From Rhodocyclaceae bacterium (GTDB lineage Bacteria; Pseudomonadota; Gammaproteobacteria; Burkholderiales; Rhodocyclaceae): a stretch of 53,595 nucleotides of DNA. The notes beneath the pieces were generated by a model, which worked only from the letters and a program-made list of their open reading frames with translations, searched no databases and was not told where the DNA came from. The DNA lies in the NCBI GenBank assembly GCA_016791105.1, contig JAEUNM010000020.1, positions 1-53,595 of the forward strand, given 5' to 3'. The position numbers and the translations under genes are program-made. Shown here in pieces: positions 14,734 through 22,103 of this stretch (the stretch's first letter is position 1; every line of letters starts with the position of its first letter).

Positions 14734-15642
14734 TTAGTCACCCTGCCATGCGCTCCAGCCGTCCAGCCCGCCCTGCAGCACGGCCACCTGTGGCCGTCCG
14801 GCGCGCTGTATGCGGCGCGCCAGTTCCAGTGCCGAGGCGTCGTTGGGGCAGGCGCAATAGGTGATGAGGCTGCGCCCGGACGGAAGCGCGGCGATGGCGG
14901 CGACGTCTTCCAGATCCAAGGGTAGCGCACCCGGCACGCTGCGCGGGTCCGACATGCGCGACAACTGGCTGCGGGCATCCAGAACCAGCGGCGGGTCGCC
15001 GGACGCCAGCGCGTGCGCCACCTGCTGCGGCGTAAGACGGCGGATTTTGCGCCCGCTGATGCGCTTGAAGTAGCGCCAGATCACCATGATGCTCACGACC
15101 GCCAGCACGACCCCGACGCTCCAGCCCAGGTGGCGCGCAAACCAGCCCAGCGCGGCACTGAACTGCTCGTAAAACAACACTCCGCCGCCTATGCCGGCGA
15201 CGGCATAGAGCGTCGATGCCAAGCCTTGCCAGGCGAGGAAGGTGGCGTTGCGCATGCCCACGCCGCCGGCCACCGGCGGCGCCAGCATGGCCAGCCCCGG
15301 TACGAAGCGTGCGATGACCAGCGCCACCGGCCCGCGCCGCTCGAATGCCACTTCGGTCTGGCGCACGCAGACGTCCGGCGAAAGCGATACTTTGCACAGC
15401 AGTCCGAGTACGCGGTTGCCATAGCGGCGGCCGAGCAAAAACCACACCCAGGCGCCCAAAAGCGAGCCTGCGGCAGCGGCCAGCGCTTCCTGGCCGCCCA
15501 GGCGCCCGGCGTTGCCGGCCAGGGTGCCGGCCAGCAACAGCAGCGGCAGGGTAGGCAAGGGCGCGCCCAGTTGTTCCGCCAGCACCACGGCGAATACCGC
15601 CAGTGGTCCCCATGCGTGCAGAAAATCGTTCAATCCGTCCAT
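14734..15642 (-). CDS. DedA family membrane protein fused to a rhodanese domain
   Basis: 302 aa. Residues 1-200 are a DedA (SNARE-associated) domain: EQLGAPLPTLPLLLLAGTLA near 25, GSLLGAWVWFLLGRRYGNRV near 60 and IARFVPGLAMLAPPVAGGVG near 110, with flanking helices. DedA proteins are thought to act in lipid carrier transport and membrane homeostasis. Residues 205-302 form a rhodanese domain (LTPQQVAHALASGDPPLVLD, then PGALPLDLEDVAAIAALPSG) with the candidate catalytic cysteine in TYCACPNDASA, a variant of the usual CxxGxR loop. The two parts are in one frame with no stop, so this is a real fusion, and one known in Betaproteobacteria. The rhodanese is expected on the cytoplasmic side. Confidence 0.9.
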   Translation of the reverse strand: MDGLNDFLHAWGPLAVFAVVLAEQLGAPLPTLPLLLLAGTLAGNAGRLGGQEALAAAAGSLLGAWVWFLLGRRYGNRVLGLLCKVSLSPDVCVRQTEVAFERRGPVALVIARFVPGLAMLAPPVAGGVGMRNATFLAWQGLASTLYAVAGIGGGVLFYEQFSAALGWFARHLGWSVGVVLAVVSIMVIWRYFKRISGRKIRRLTPQQVAHALASGDPPLVLDARSQLSRMSDPRSVPGALPLDLEDVAAIAALPSGRSLITYCACPNDASALELARRIQRAGRPQVAVLQGGLDGWSAWQGD

Positions 15643-16061
15643 TGCGCTGTCGTGGTACTTGTAGGTTTCGTATGCCTTTGCATCAGCCTGGACTTAGGCT
15701 CGTATTATCCGTGCGAGGCGGGCATGCCGCCGATGCCGTCAAGCCAGGCCCAAATCGAGCCCGTGCCGCGCGGCATCACGCCCATGCCTTTGCTTGACTT
15801 TAAGGCACCGAAACCGCCCCGCCGGCTAAATTTCGCCCGCCCTGGGGGGCGGGCGTCCCGCCCGCGGTCGCAAGCACCGGGCGTTAAAGCGCGGGCGAGA
15901 CGCCCACGCCCCCAGCGCCGTTGTTGGTTCCTTGCCGGAGGCTCAACGGCCCAATTAGCGGACCGCCAATGCGGCTGCCATTCGAGGGGACAAGCGCGTC
16001 GCGGCGCCTGGCTTGGGAGTGCGGGCGTGCCGCCTGCATGGGATGCCGGCCCGACTATGCC
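15643..16061. other. Gene-free stretch between dedA-rhodanese and copA
   Basis: No credible gene in about 420 bp. It carries a cluster of short GC-rich palindromes (see 15847-15905), and must hold the end of the copA transcript and the promoter of the DedA gene. Confidence 0.5.
15847..15905. repeat. Cluster of GC-rich palindromes
   Basis: GGGCGGG-CGT-CCCGCCC (15847-15863, perfect 7-bp arms) and GGGCG-AGA-CGCCC (15893-15905) lie 30 bp apart, and a related GC-rich segment GTGCGGGCGTGCCGCCTGCA follows near 16019. The pattern resembles dispersed intergenic palindromic repeats. It could also help terminate copA transcription, though no T tract follows. Confidence 0.45.
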
Positions 16062-18503
16062 CTATCGCGCAGACCGGCCGCTCGCGCTGGCGCGCCAGCG
16101 CGTGAGCATGAGCGCATTGGTCACCACGCTCACGCTGGAAAACGCCATCGCCGCGCCGGCCACCACAGGACTCAACAGGCCGGCAGCCGCGAGCGGAATG
16201 CCGACGATGTTGTAAATCATGGCCCAGAACAGATTCTGGCGGATTTTGGTCGTCGTGCGGCGCGAAATGGCGATGGCGTCGGCCACCAGGCGCGGGTCTG
16301 CCCGCATCAGCGTAATGCCGGCAGCCTGCATGGCGACGTCGGTGCCGCCGCCCATGGCGATGCCTACGTCCGCGGCGGCCAGTGCGGGCGCGTCATTGAT
16401 GCCGTCGCCTACCATGGCCACTCGCGCGCCCGCGGTTTTGAGTGCCGCCACCGCTTCCGCCTTGCCTTCCGGCAACACTTCGGCGCGCACGTCGGTAATC
16501 CCCAGTTCGCCTGCCACCACCGAGGCCGCCAGCCGGTTGTCACCGGTCAGTAGCACCGCCGTGACGCCATTCGCCGCGAGCAGGCGTACTGCCTCCGCGG
16601 CCTGTGGGCGCAAGGCGTCGCCGAAAGCCAGAAAAGCCAGCAGGCGCGGCGTGGGGCCGCATTCGGCGAGCCAGGACACGGTGTGGCCCGCGGACTGATA
16701 TTCGACCGCGCGATCCGCCAGTGCGGATGTGTCCATACCCAGTTCCTGCATCCAGCGACCGCTGCCGAGCGCCAGATCGCGTCCACCGACTTCCGCCCGC
16801 ACGCCACGCCCGGCAACGGCCTGCAGCTTGCCGGCGGCAGGCAGCGTCAGCGCGCGGGTTGCTGCCGCCTCGCGCACCGCCTTGGCGAGCGCGTGTTCGC
16901 TGCCTGCCTGCAAGGCTGCTGCCAACGTAAGTGCGCCGGCATCGTCGCCATCCAGCGCCTGGCAGGCATGCAATACCGGATGCCCCACGGTGAGGGTGCC
17001 GGTCTTGTCGAATGCCACCGTGCGTACCGAGTGGGCAATTTCCAGGGCGGTGGCGTCCTTGATCAATATGCCCTGGCGCGCGGCGACCCCGGTGCCGGCC
17101 ATGATGGCGGCCGGCGTGGCGAGGCCGAGCGCGCAGGGGCAGGCGATTACCAGTACCGCCACCGCGTTGAGCAGCCCGTGTTCCCAGCCGGCGCCGGCAT
17201 ACACCCAGCCCAGCAGGGTGATGAAGGCGATGGCGACCACCACCGGAACGAAAATCGCGCTCACCTTATCGACCAGGCGCTGTATGGGCGCTTTGCGTGC
17301 CTGGGCGGTTTCCACCAGTTCTATGATGCGGGCAAGCCGGGATTGCGTGCCGACCGCCTCCACGCGCACCGCGATCAGCCCGCTGCCGTTGATGGACGCG
17401 CCGGTCACGCTGTCGCCGGGCGCTTTGGCCTGGGGCGCGGATTCGCCGGTCAATAGCGATTCATCGACTTCGCTATTGCCTTCGACCACGCTGCCGTCTG
17501 CCGCGATGCGCTCGCCCGGGCGCACGATGATCACATCGCCCACGGCAAGTTCGGCCACCGGCACTTCGCGTTCGACTTCGCCGCGCCGCACGCGCGCAAA
17601 TTCCGGGCGCAAGGCCTGCAGGGCGCGTATGGCGGCGGTGGTGCGGTGTTTGGCGCGTGCTTCCAGCCACTTGCCCAATAGCACCAGGGTAATCACCACT
17701 GCCGCGGCTTCAAAATACAGGTGCGAGGTGGTGGGGTCGCGCAGCAGCAAATAGACGGACAGTCCGTACGCTGCGCTGGTACCCAGTGCGACCAGCAAAT
17801 CCATATTGCCGGTGCCGGCGCGCAGGGCTTTCCAGCCGGAGCGATAGAAGCGCGCGCCAAGTACGAATTGCACCGGGGTTGCCAGCGCGCATTGCAACCA
17901 GCCCGGCAACATGACGTGGGCCGTCCCGAGCGAGGCCAGCATGGGCAACAGGAGTGGCAGCGACAGCAGTGCGCCGGCCAGTACCGGCAACCAGTCGCGC
18001 CGCGGTGCTTCGGCCGCTGGGGCCGTGGTTTCGACCGGCGCGGCATCGTAGCCGGCGCGGCGCACGGCGGCTATCAGTTCCGGCAGGCCAACCGCGCTGG
18101 CGGATTCGATACGCGCCTGTTCGGTGGCCAGGTTGACCGTAACGGCGGTCACGCCCGGTACCGCCGCCAGCACTTTTTCCACCCGCCCCACGCAGGACGC
18201 GCAACTCATGCCTTCGATGTGCAGGTCGCGCGTTTGCACGGCGACGTCGAAGCCGGCCTGACGGACCGCATTTACCAGCGATTCCACGGCGGTGCCGGGC
18301 GCAGCATCGACACTGGCGGTTTCGTTGGCCAGATTGACTTCGGCCGCGCTCACGCCGGGCACGCGATTCAATACGCGCTCCACCCGCGTGACGCAGGCGG
18401 CGCAGGTCATGCCGCGGATATCCAGTTTGTGGCGCAGGGTGTCGGAATGTGCGCTCGCCGCGGGGGCGGCCAAATCCGGGGCAGGCGGGGCGGGGGCGTT
18501 CAT
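16062..18503 (-). CDS. copA: Cu(I)-exporting P1B-type ATPase CopA
   Basis: About 813 aa from ATG 18503, chosen over an in-frame ATG 15 codons upstream whose extra residues are Arg-rich. It pumps Cu(I) (or Ag(I)) out of the cytoplasm using ATP. Two N-terminal heavy-metal-associated domains carry [12 protein letters not shown] and [12 protein letters not shown]. After that come the membrane helices, the actuator motif LTGES, the transport motif [20 protein letters not shown], the phosphorylation site [11 protein letters not shown] and the hinge [20 protein letters not shown]. Length and domain order are standard. It stands alone on the minus strand; no CueR-like regulator is adjacent. Confidence 0.95.
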   Translation of the reverse strand: MNAPAPPAPDLAAPAASAHSDTLRHKLDIRGMTCAACVTRVERVLNRVPGVSAAEVNLANETASVDAAPGTAVESLVNAVRQAGFDVAVQTRDLHIEGMSCASCVGRVEKVLAAVPGVTAVTVNLATEQARIESASAVGLPELIAAVRRAGYDAAPVETTAPAAEAPRRDWLPVLAGALLSLPLLLPMLASLGTAHVMLPGWLQCALATPVQFVLGARFYRSGWKALRAGTGNMDLLVALGTSAAYGLSVYLLLRDPTTSHLYFEAAAVVITLVLLGKWLEARAKHRTTAAIRALQALRPEFARVRRGEVEREVPVAELAVGDVIIVRPGERIAADGSVVEGNSEVDESLLTGESAPQAKAPGDSVTGASINGSGLIAVRVEAVGTQSRLARIIELVETAQARKAPIQRLVDKVSAIFVPVVVAIAFITLLGWVYAGAGWEHGLLNAVAVLVIACPCALGLATPAAIMAGTGVAARQGILIKDATALEIAHSVRTVAFDKTGTLTVGHPVLHACQALDGDDAGALTLAAALQAGSEHALAKAVREAAATRALTLPAAGKLQAVAGRGVRAEVGGRDLALGSGRWMQELGMDTSALADRAVEYQSAGHTVSWLAECGPTPRLLAFLAFGDALRPQAAEAVRLLAANGVTAVLLTGDNRLAASVVAGELGITDVRAEVLPEGKAEAVAALKTAGARVAMVGDGINDAPALAAADVGIAMGGGTDVAMQAAGITLMRADPRLVADAIAISRRTTTKIRQNLFWAMIYNIVGIPLAAAGLLSPVVAGAAMAFSSVSVVTNALMLTRWRASASGRSAR

Positions 18504-18589
18504 CGGGGATCGATCCGGCAGTGCGCGGCGGCGAAAATGCCTGCGCATTGTCCATTATCGATTACTTATGCAGTGAAACGGGAATTTCA

Positions 18590-18634
18590 AGTGGGGTCAG
18601 TGACTATACGACTGGACCCTGTGGTGGTGTGGCA
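18590..18634. repeat. Imperfect hairpin with a GGGGTCAG motif
   Basis: Around GTGGGGTCAGTGACTATACG the arms GGGTC-AGT and ACTGGACCC can pair with one bulged base. The GGGGTCAG core recurs at about 691 and 39801, always between genes. A short dispersed repeat remnant is possible; it could also be the hslR terminator region. Confidence 0.3.
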
Positions 18635-18645
18635 GGTTCCGTGCT

Positions 18646-19065
18646 TCAGTCGCGCGTAGCGCTGCGGCGGAATTTTTCGAGCGCGCGGCGTAAGTTTTTT
18701 GAGGGCCGGCCGCGCGATGCTGCGCCCGGATCGGCGGCGAGACGGCGCTGTTCGCGCAGGGCCTCGCGGCGCGCGATACTTTCCGGAGTTTCTTCGTAGA
18801 GCTTGCGCGCCTGTTCCGCCGGGCCGCGACGGTGCTCGGTTGCGCGCAGGATTACCGTGATGCTGCCGCCCGGCAACTGGATATCCAGGCGGTCGCCCAC
18901 CACCAGATTTTTGGCCGGCTTGGCGCGCAGGCCATTCACATGCACCTTGCCGCCGTCGGCGGCTGCCGCGGCCTCGCTGCGGTGTTTGAAAAAGCGTGCG
19001 GCATGCAGCCACACGTCGAGCCGCACGCCGCCATGTTCGAGCGGATCGGAAGTGTGCCCTCTCAC
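18646..19065 (-). CDS. hslR: S4-domain RNA-binding heat-shock protein Hsp15
   Basis: 139 aa from a GTG at 19065, the only plausible start before the domain. The S4 fold begins GVRLDVWLHAARFFKHRSEA and continues GGKVHVNGLRAKPAKNLVVG with DRLDIQLPG. The Arg-rich C-terminal tail is typical. Hsp15 binds free 50S subunits that carry nascent chains and helps recycle stalled ribosomes after heat stress. It lies 18 bp after the GGDEF-protein gene, so the two probably share a transcript, though that pairing is not functionally obvious. Confidence 0.9.
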   Translation of the reverse strand: MRGHTSDPLEHGGVRLDVWLHAARFFKHRSEAAAAADGGKVHVNGLRAKPAKNLVVGDRLDIQLPGGSITVILRATEHRRGPAEQARKLYEETPESIARREALREQRRLAADPGAASRGRPSKNLRRALEKFRRSATRD

Positions 19066-19083
19066 GCCGGCAGACTGCCTGCG

Positions 19084-20100
19084 CTAGCTTCCAGCGCCAT
19101 CTGCGGATTCCCACTCGATGCGGTTGCGTCCGCCGCGTTTGGCGCGCCGCAGGGCTTCGCTGGCACGCACCACCAGGGTGAGCAGCCAGTCGTGCGGGTC
19201 GGCTTCGGCCACGCCTACCGATACCGTCAGGCCGGGCAGTTCCTGACCTTCCGGCCCGGTAACGCGCCAGGCAGCGACGGCGGCACGCAGGCGTTCGGCT
19301 GCGGCGCGGCCGCCACTCACATCACACAGGGGGGCCAGCAGGGCAAATTCGTCGTCGCCATAGCGCGCCAGCAAATCATGGCCGCGCATGCGGCTGGCCA
19401 GGGCGCGGCCTACGGCCTGCAGCGCGCGATCGCCAGCGCCGGTGCCGTGCTTGATGCGGAAGGGCTCGAAATGGTCCACGTCTATCATCATCAGGCAGGC
19501 GGGCGCATGGTGTTTTTGCGCTTCTTCCAGCGCAGCCGGGAAGGCGTGCTCCAGCCAGCGCCGGTTGCGCAATCCGGTCACGGAATCCTGGTTGCGCGCC
19601 TGTTCGCGCTCCTGCCGGCGTGCCCAGGCTTCGGCCGAATCTTCCGCCGGGGGGCGAACCGGCCGCGCGAGCAGCTGCAGCATTTGCGCCGACAGCGTGC
19701 GTGAGGTGTCTATCATGGCCCACACCACGTTGCGCGGTATTTCGAGCACCGTGCTGGCCGAACTGGCGGCCACCTGGGCGAAGGTAAAGCCGCCGTCGAC
19801 CAAGCCTTTTTCGCCCACGAATCCGCCCCCGGGCATGCCCAGGCAGTCGGTTTCTTCCATATTGGTGGGCTGTATCTGCAGCCGTCCGGTCAGTACCAGG
19901 TAGACCGTATCGCTGTGCTGGCCGGCCGGAAGCAAAATTTCCTCAGCCTCCAGTTCGATGATGCTGCACTGCGGGAGGAGCGGGTCGAGCTCATCCGCCG
20001 TCATCGTGCAGAATATTTCGGATGCGCCTATGCGGCGGCGGTCTGCCTGCGTTACCTGGCGTCGCGCGACTTCCGGTCTTGACCCAGCGGAATCAGCCAT
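19084..20100 (-). CDS. Cyclic-nucleotide-binding-like / GGDEF protein with variant GDDEF motif
   Basis: 338 aa from ATG 20100, which has a strong GAGGAGG Shine-Dalgarno 6 bp upstream. Residues about 30-140 form a cNMP-binding-like beta-barrel (IIELEAEEILLPAGQHSDTV, VLTGRLQIQ, GEKGLVDGG). Residues about 175-330 form a GGDEF domain (DSVTGLRNRRWLEHAF, MMIDVDHFEPFRIKHG, HGTGAGDRALQ). The signature reads RYGDDEF instead of GGDEF or GGEEF: the second Gly is Asp. The inhibitory I-site RGHD is kept exactly five residues before it. Canonical proteins make cyclic di-GMP; with this change, activity is uncertain and a c-di-GMP sensor role is possible. No EAL domain is present. Confidence 0.88.
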   Translation of the reverse strand: MADSAGSRPEVARRQVTQADRRRIGASEIFCTMTADELDPLLPQCSIIELEAEEILLPAGQHSDTVYLVLTGRLQIQPTNMEETDCLGMPGGGFVGEKGLVDGGFTFAQVAASSASTVLEIPRNVVWAMIDTSRTLSAQMLQLLARPVRPPAEDSAEAWARRQEREQARNQDSVTGLRNRRWLEHAFPAALEEAQKHHAPACLMMIDVDHFEPFRIKHGTGAGDRALQAVGRALASRMRGHDLLARYGDDEFALLAPLCDVSGGRAAAERLRAAVAAWRVTGPEGQELPGLTVSVGVAEADPHDWLLTLVVRASEALRRAKRGGRNRIEWESADGAGS

Positions 20101-20289
20101 TTTTTCCTCCTCGCCCGGTAGGGGCTGCAGCAATCATGTACGCCTGCGTTGTTCAATTAACGCCGAGTTGCGCCAAACCTGAATGCAGTGAGGGCCGCCT
20201 CCTTGCCCGGTACCTGCCCTTGCGCAATGTCCGCTGGGCGGGCGCCCTGCCGACGCCGCGATTATAGGCAGCATGAGGCTCATTAATGC

Positions 20290-21534
20290 TTACGGCACGC
20301 TGGATTCGCCGGCGTATAGGTCTGCAATCGATTCTCGCCGCCGTACCAGATGCGCCGCCGCGCCATCGACCAGCACCTCGGCCGCGCGCGGCCGGCTGTT
20401 GTAATTGGAACTCATGGTCATGCCATAGGCGCCGGCGGACAAAATTGCCAGCAGATCGCCGGCTGCAATCGCGAGCTTGCGCGCGTGGCCGAGAAAATCA
20501 CCGCTTTCGCAAACCGGGCCGACTATTTCGTAGGGCAGGGCGGTGTGCCTGGAAGCCGCGACGGGGACGATGTCATGGTAAGCATCGTAGAGCGCCGGGC
20601 GCATCAGGTCGTTCATCGCGGCATCCACGACGGCGAAATTTTTTTCCGTGCCGCGCTTCAGATATTCCACTCGCGTGAGCAGTAGCCCGGCATTGCCCAC
20701 CAGGGAGCGGCCCGGTTCGAACACCAGCCGTTCGCTGCGGCCCGCCGTGGCGGCCAGCAAAGGTGCCAGATAGGTGGCGGGAACCGGGGCGTCTTCATCC
20801 AGATAGCGTATGCCCATGCCGCCGCCCAGATCGAGGTTCTGGAGCGCAATGCCGTCGGACGCGAGTTGATCGGCGAGCGCCAGCACTTTAGCAGCGGCTT
20901 CGGCCGCCGGCTCTGCATCCAGTAGTTGCGAGCCGATGTGGCAGGCAATACCGCGTACCGCAAGATGCTGGCTTTGTGAGGCGCGGCGGTAAATGGCGCG
21001 TGCCTGGTCTATGGCGATGCCGAATTTGTTGTTGCGCAGCCCGGTCGAAATGTAGGGATGGGTGCGCGGATCGACATCGGGATTGACGCGCAGCGCGACC
21101 GGTGCGCGCTTTTTGAGCGCGGCGGCAATATTCTCTATGCGTTCCAGCTCGGCTTCCGATTCGACGTTGAAACACATGATGCCCAACGACAGGGCTTCGC
21201 GAATTTCCGTGGCGCTTTTGCCTACACCCGAAAACACCACCTTGCCGGCATCGCCGCCGGCCGCCAGCACGCGCGCCAGTTCGCCGCGCGACACGATGTC
21301 GAATCCGGCGCCCAGACGCGCGAACAGCGACAGGATGGCCAGATTGGAATTGGCCTTGACGGCGTAGCAGATGAGCGCGTCGCGGCCCGCCAGTGCATCT
21401 TTATAGCCCTGCATCGCGGCGCCCAGTGCGGCGCGCGAATAGACATAGCAGGGCGTGCCGAAAGTGCGCGCAAGTTCGGGTAGGGCAAGCTGTTCGACAT
21501 GCAGGATGCCATCGACGACGGACAGATGATTCAT
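20290..21534 (-). CDS. lysA: Diaminopimelate decarboxylase
   Basis: 414 aa. A PLP enzyme making L-lysine from meso-diaminopimelate, the last step of lysine synthesis. It shows LICYAVKANSNLAILSLFAR with the PLP lysine near residue 60, GFDIVSRGEL, GIACHIGSQL, NLDLGGGMGIRYL, the PLP phosphate region FEPGRSLVGNAG and the substrate site GPVCESGDFLG close to the C-terminus. Length is normal. Its ATG overlaps the stop of the upstream lipoprotein gene by 4 bp (ATGA), a conserved lptM-lysA coupling. Confidence 0.97.
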   Translation of the reverse strand: MNHLSVVDGILHVEQLALPELARTFGTPCYVYSRAALGAAMQGYKDALAGRDALICYAVKANSNLAILSLFARLGAGFDIVSRGELARVLAAGGDAGKVVFSGVGKSATEIREALSLGIMCFNVESEAELERIENIAAALKKRAPVALRVNPDVDPRTHPYISTGLRNNKFGIAIDQARAIYRRASQSQHLAVRGIACHIGSQLLDAEPAAEAAAKVLALADQLASDGIALQNLDLGGGMGIRYLDEDAPVPATYLAPLLAATAGRSERLVFEPGRSLVGNAGLLLTRVEYLKRGTEKNFAVVDAAMNDLMRPALYDAYHDIVPVAASRHTALPYEIVGPVCESGDFLGHARKLAIAAGDLLAILSAGAYGMTMSSNYNSRPRAAEVLVDGAAAHLVRRRESIADLYAGESSVP

Positions 21535-21704
21535 GGGCGCTTGGGGCGGGTGTCGTCCGGGCTGGTGCCGGGCGTGTCTTTGTTATGATCGGGAACGCTC
21601 GCGGGGGCGTTAGTGCTGCCCCGGGGGGGGAGTTCCAGCGGGCCTTTGGTGCCGCATGCGGCGCAACAGATGCTTGCAAACAGCGCGAGCACGAAGGGTT
21701 TCAT
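21531..21704 (-). CDS. lptM: Small lipoprotein LptM (YifL-like)
   Basis: 57 aa, read from ATG 21704 on the minus strand. The product begins MKPFVLALFASICCAACGTK: a short signal peptide with lipobox CAAC, then GTKGPLELPP, the hallmark of the LptM/YifL family, and a Pro/Asp-rich tail. In enterobacteria LptM helps the LptDE lipopolysaccharide translocon mature with correct disulfides. The stop overlaps the lysA start (ATGA), the normal position in Betaproteobacteria. The gene is easily missed because of its size. Confidence 0.88.
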   Translation of the reverse strand: MKPFVLALFASICCAACGTKGPLELPPRGSTNAPASVPDHNKDTPGTSPDDTRPKRP

Positions 21705-21763
21705 GTGGGCCGGAACGGTAAAGTAGTGATAATGCGGGCCATTTTATAGGAATCGGGGTGCCC

Positions 21764-22078
21764 ATGGACGAATCCGAATTCGACGGGCTGGCGGCCGCCG
21801 CGCTGCAGCGGATCGAAGACGCGCTGGAGCAGATTGATGACATTGAATTCGAAGTCCGCCCGGGCGGGGTGATCGAGATCGAATTCGAGGACGGTGCGGT
21901 CATGATCATCAACCGCCACGGCGCCGCGCGCGAAATTTGGGTGGCCGACAAAAGCGGCGGCTTTCACTATCGTCCCCAGGCGGGTGCCTGGATCAACACG
22001 CGCGACGGTGAAGACTTGTTCGCGGCGCTCGGCCGCCTCATCGGCGCGCACGTCGGCCGCGCCGTCAAGCTGGTCTGA
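21764..22078 (+). CDS. cyaY: Iron-sulfur cluster assembly protein CyaY (frataxin homologue)
   Basis: 104 aa from ATG 21764 (a GTG two codons earlier is also possible). Frataxin-family proteins bind iron and modulate the cysteine desulfurase IscS. The acidic first helix (DESEFDGLAAAALQRIEDAL), the DDIEFEVRPGGVIEIEFEDG strands, the INRHGAAREIWVADKSGGFH core and GAWINTRDGEDLF are all standard. It is transcribed away from lptM-lysA over a shared 59-bp divergent promoter region, and converges with mrcA. Confidence 0.95.
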   Translation: MDESEFDGLAAAALQRIEDALEQIDDIEFEVRPGGVIEIEFEDGAVMIINRHGAAREIWVADKSGGFHYRPQAGAWINTRDGEDLFAALGRLIGAHVGRAVKLV

Positions 22079-22103
22079 GGCTACCGCCGGGCGGGCTAAT
22101 CGG

